64,000 nt of DNA from Amycolatopsis thermophila (lineage in GTDB: Bacteria > Actinomycetota > Actinomycetes > Mycobacteriales > Pseudonocardiaceae): positions 2,976,001 to 3,040,000 of the forward strand of contig NZ_JAUSUT010000001.1 in the NCBI RefSeq assembly GCF_030814215.1, read 5' to 3'. The position numbers were made by a program, and so were the translations under genes. The notes below the pieces were generated by a model. It did no database searches. It had not been told where the DNA came from and was given only the letters and a program-made list of their open reading frames with translations. Positions 61,751 to 64,000 of this stretch are shown piece after piece (position 1 is the stretch's first letter; every line of letters begins with the position of its first letter).

Positions 61751-62546
61751 TACCGGCGAACAGGTCGTCCTCCGGCGGCTCGGCCGGGACCAGCGAGCGG
61801 GCCAGCACGTAGTCCTCGGTCGGCCACACCGCCCGTTCCAGGTCGCGCGGGTGCCGGAAGAACGGGTGATCCGGGGCGACCTGGGTTTCGTGCGCGCGCA
61901 GGGCGCGGTCGCGGACGTCGAAGTAGTCCGCGCAGTGGACGCGGGTCGTCACCGCGACCTCGGTCTCCGGCAGTTCGGCCAGCACCTCGCCCATGCCGGA
62001 GTCGATGCCGCGCGCGGTCATCGCGTCGTGCAGGGCCTGGAACCACGGCCGGGACAGCGTGGCGAGGTAGTACAACTTCGCGATGCGCCAAGGGGTCGCG
62101 GCGACGGCGTCGAACGCGGCGACGGCGACCTCGTGGGTGCGGACGTGGTCGGGGTGCGGGTAGCCGCCGGTCTCGTCGTAGGTGACGAGCACGTCCGGGC
62201 GGAAGTCGCGGATCGCGTCGACGAGCCGCTCGACGGCGTCGTGGAGTGGTTGCCGCGCGAAGCTGTCGGCGGGTGGGGCGTCGGTGAGGCCGGAGTCGCG
62301 GAAGCCGAGGAAGCGGTGCCGCACACCGAGGATCTCCCGGGCGCGGGCCATCTCGCGCCGCCGGATGGCGGGCAGGTCGGCCCGGACCTCCGGGGTGTTC
62401 AGGCGCGGGTTGAGGACGTCGCCGCGCTCGCCGCCGGTGCAGGTGACGACCAGGACGTCGACGCCTTCCGCGGCGTAGCGGGCCAGCGTCGCGGCGCCCT
62501 TGCTGGACTCGTCGTCGGGGTGCGCGTGGACGGCCATCAGGCGCAT
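61722..62546 (-). CDS. mca: Mycothiol S-conjugate amidase
   Basis: PIG-L-family zinc deacetylase/amidase of 274 residues that cleaves mycothiol S-conjugates to mercapturic acids for detoxification. The zinc site is AHPDDESSKGAA (H9, D12 or D11, and E13) with GYPHPDHVRTHE supplying the third histidine. VTCTGGERGDVLNP and GFRDSGL match the Mca/MshB group; the length fits Mca somewhat better than MshB. ATG 62546 has AAAGGAG upstream. Divergent from a TetR gene with repeated CCTAAT sites. The mycothiol assignment also fits the mycoredoxin at 50 kb. Confidence 0.88.
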   Translation of the reverse strand: MRLMAVHAHPDDESSKGAATLARYAAEGVDVLVVTCTGGERGDVLNPRLNTPEVRADLPAIRRREMARAREILGVRHRFLGFRDSGLTDAPPADSFARQPLHDAVERLVDAIRDFRPDVLVTYDETGGYPHPDHVRTHEVAVAAFDAVAATPWRIAKLYYLATLSRPWFQALHDAMTARGIDSGMGEVLAELPETEVAVTTRVHCADYFDVRDRALRAHETQVAPDHPFFRHPRDLERAVWPTEDYVLARSLVPAEPPEDDLFAGIRVASADPA

Positions 62547-62568
62547 CGGATCTCCTTTGTTGGGTTCG

Positions 62569-62608
62569 ACCTAATTTAGATCGGACCTAATCTTGGGTCA
62601 AGCCTAAT
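62569..62608. promoter_or_regulatory. Three CCTAAT half-sites between mca and tetR
   Basis: ACCTAAT at 62569-62575 and 62585-62591 and GCCTAAT at 62602-62608 are spaced 16 and 17 nt, about one and a half helical turns. CTAATTTAG at 62571-62579 is itself palindromic. They lie in the 81-bp gap between the divergent genes. Confidence 0.5.
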
Positions 62609-62627
62609 TTTTCGATAGGCTGCGCGG

Positions 62628-63206
62628 GTGAAGCGTGGGCTGAAGAAGCAGCGGACCCGGCAGGCGATCTCGGACGTGGCGACGCGGTTGTTCATCGAGC
62701 ACGGGTTCGAGGCGGTCACGATCGCGCGGATCGCGGACGTGGCGCAGGTCGCGAAGATGACCGTGACCAACCACTTCGCCCGCAAGGAGGACCTGGTCTT
62801 CGACGTGCACGAGGAGTTCGTGGCGAGCCTGGCCGCCATCCGGGGCCGTCCGCTGGTCCTGGCGCACCGCCACGCGTGGTTCGACGGCCTCGCGCGCGGA
62901 GACGCGCTCCTCGGGTTCGCCGGCCCGGAGTTCGCGCGGATGGTCGTCGCCAGCCCGACGCTGCTCGCCCGGCTGCGGGAGCTGCACGAGGAGCGGGAGA
63001 AGGCGCTGGCGGAGTCACTGGACCTGCCCCCGGACACGGCCCGAGCGGCGGCGGTCCAGATCGCGGGGGTGCACCGTGCCCTGTTCGACGAGGTGCTGCA
63101 CCGCATCGCGGCGGGCGCGGCGGACGAGCAGGTGCGACAGGAGGTCGGCCCGCTCGGGGTGCGGATGTTCGAGCTGCTGGAGGCAGGACTGGGCGTGCTC
63201 GGCTGA
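62628..63206 (+). CDS. TetR-family regulator next to mca
   Basis: A 192-residue repressor: helix-turn-helix AISDVATRLFIEHGFEAVTIARIADVAQVAKMTVTNHFARKEDL, then a helical ligand domain. GTG start at 62628 without a clear Shine-Dalgarno site. It is divergent from mca, and direct repeats lie between them, so it may control mca in response to an electrophile (inference). Confidence 0.87.
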   Translation: MKRGLKKQRTRQAISDVATRLFIEHGFEAVTIARIADVAQVAKMTVTNHFARKEDLVFDVHEEFVASLAAIRGRPLVLAHRHAWFDGLARGDALLGFAGPEFARMVVASPTLLARLRELHEEREKALAESLDLPPDTARAAAVQIAGVHRALFDEVLHRIAAGAADEQVRQEVGPLGVRMFELLEAGLGVLG

Positions 63207-63279
63207 CACGCCTCCCGCCGCCCGGGCCGCCGTGGGTGGGCGCGGGCGGCCTCGGCGCGGCCAGGGCTCGCGGTCCGGC

Positions 63280-63770
63280 GCGGTGGGCAGCGTGTTGGCT
63301 CATCACGTGCCGCCCGATGCGTTGGCCCCTGACTCGGCGGGCCGGTCTCGCTGAGTCAGGCCCGTGGCGGGCGCTCAACGGGCGTGGGCGAACGGCCCGG
63401 CCCGGCCCGCCGTGGCTTGCGTAGCGGGCCATTCACGGAGTGCGCGGGGCGTCGTGTCGGCGCATTCGGGCACCAGGGCATCGGGGCCCGTGGCCGTGCT
63501 GACCCAACAGGCGCGGTCCCGCGAATCAGGCCCGCGGCCGAGGCCCATCGCGCGGGCGAACAGCCCGCAGCCGCGGCCCGAGCGCAGCCAAACCGACGGC
63601 GTGCGCGGGGCGCGGTCGTGTCGGCGCATCCGGGTGCCCAGCGCTTCGGGCCCGTGGCCGTGCTGAGTCAACACGCGCGGCCACGCGAATCGGGCCCGTT
63701 GGCCGGCGCCCATCGGGCGGGCGAACAGCCCGCAGCCGCGGCCCGAGCGCAGCCAAACCGACGGCGTGCA
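63280..63770. repeat. Three tandem copies of a 165-bp sequence
   Basis: GCGAACAGCCCG or GCGAACGGCCCG marks copies at 63388, 63556 and 63721, that is 168 and 165 nt apart. Copies two and three share a stretch of 48 identical bases from the marker onward and also CGTGTCGGCGCAT and CCCGTGGCCGTGCTGA. The first copy is more diverged. The region between the TetR gene and the sigma-factor gene (635 bp) otherwise shows no gene. Confidence 0.85.
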
Positions 63771-63841
63771 CGGGGCCGGCCGTGGTGGTGCAACGGGGCA
63801 CCACCCGCCGCATCAAGCCTGCGGCAGGACTGGTCAGCGCG

Positions 63842-64000
63842 TCAGGCGTTGCCCGCGGAGGCCTGCTTCGCGCGGGCGAGGAGCAGGTCCCGTTCCCGGG
63901 CGTTCCGCGTCAGCGACGCCGCCCGGCTGAACTCGGCTTCGGCTTCCTCGAAGCGGCCCACCTTGGCCAGCAGGTCGCCGCGGACGGTGGGCAGCAGGTG
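63842..64000 (-). CDS. C-terminus of an ECF sigma-factor-like protein (DUF6596 type)
   Basis: The last 52 residues of a gene that enters from the right edge, ending at the TGA at 63844-63842. HLLPTVRGDLLAKVGRFEEAEAEFSRAASLTRNARERDLLLARA is the tail I know from ECF sigma factors with a helical TPR-like C-terminal extension (DUF6596). The N-terminal sigma domains lie outside the window, so the identity rests on this short piece. Confidence 0.6.
   Translation of the reverse strand, partial: HLLPTVRGDLLAKVGRFEEAEAEFSRAASLTRNARERDLLLARAKQASAGNA

Overview
This is a chromosomal window from a very GC-rich actinobacterium, most likely a member of the Pseudonocardiaceae close to Amycolatopsis. Supporting signs are an actinobacterial integration host factor, a mycothiol S-conjugate amidase, a DUF3558 lipoprotein / PPE-like / EspG cluster, LGFP-repeat surface proteins, many GTG starts with ATGA or GTGA overlaps, and an order serC - second citrate synthase - main citrate synthase that resembles Mycobacterium (Rv0884c - Rv0889c - Rv0896). 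No rRNA, tRNA, transposase, prophage gene or CRISPR array was seen. The family assignment is inference from gene content.

1-18 kb is mostly core and peripheral metabolism: serC (cut by the left edge), a secreted-type serine hydrolase, citrate synthase 2, pdxH, an MFS exporter, an APC permease, a MarR-controlled SnoaL-like/SDR pair with a readable promoter and operator, a TetR/metallo-hydrolase pair opposite an aldose epimerase, an amidohydrolase, a divergent acyl-CoA dehydrogenase/TetR pair, a PfkB sugar kinase and gltA with a strong terminator. 18-24.5 kb holds a 38-bp tandem array, a 914-residue membrane receptor-like protein with a degenerate N-terminal NTPase, and a TetR/ABC ATPase/ABC permease operon in which the ATPase Walker A glycine is replaced by cysteine.

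24.7-36.2 kb carries a secreted C39-like peptidase, lipid-type genes (PaaI thioesterase, two acyl-CoA ligases, an acyl-CoA dehydrogenase, an enoyl-CoA hydratase), mIHF, and isochorismate synthase converging on a phosphopantetheinyl transferase. 36.2-37.3 kb is non-coding and repeat-rich. 37.3-40.4 kb is a four-gene type VII secretion-associated operon. 40.5-44.5 kb has a DtxR-family regulator of the manganese (MntR) type with an operator-like box, an F420-type oxidoreductase, an alcohol dehydrogenase and an RpiR regulator.

44.5-54.1 kb is bounded by two large secreted proteins on opposite strands, with different propeller heads but almost identical LGFP tails. Between them lie a small membrane protein, a TetR regulator with a perfect 18-bp palindrome, a mycoredoxin-like protein and 1.4 kb of repeat arrays. 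54-64 kb has a PRISE-type reductase, purC, LysR, MarR and MocR regulators, a hydrolase, an ABC-2-like membrane protein coupled to a rhomboid protease, mca with a TetR regulator, a threefold 165-bp repeat and the end of a sigma-factor gene.

Two themes stand out. Every larger intergenic gap except the two near 3.5 and 24.6 kb is filled with its own family of short degenerate direct or hairpin repeats, several of which share the core GAACGGTCC/GGCCATTC. Many local regulators have a clear inverted or direct repeat at their own promoter, so the window gives a series of testable regulator-operator pairs.
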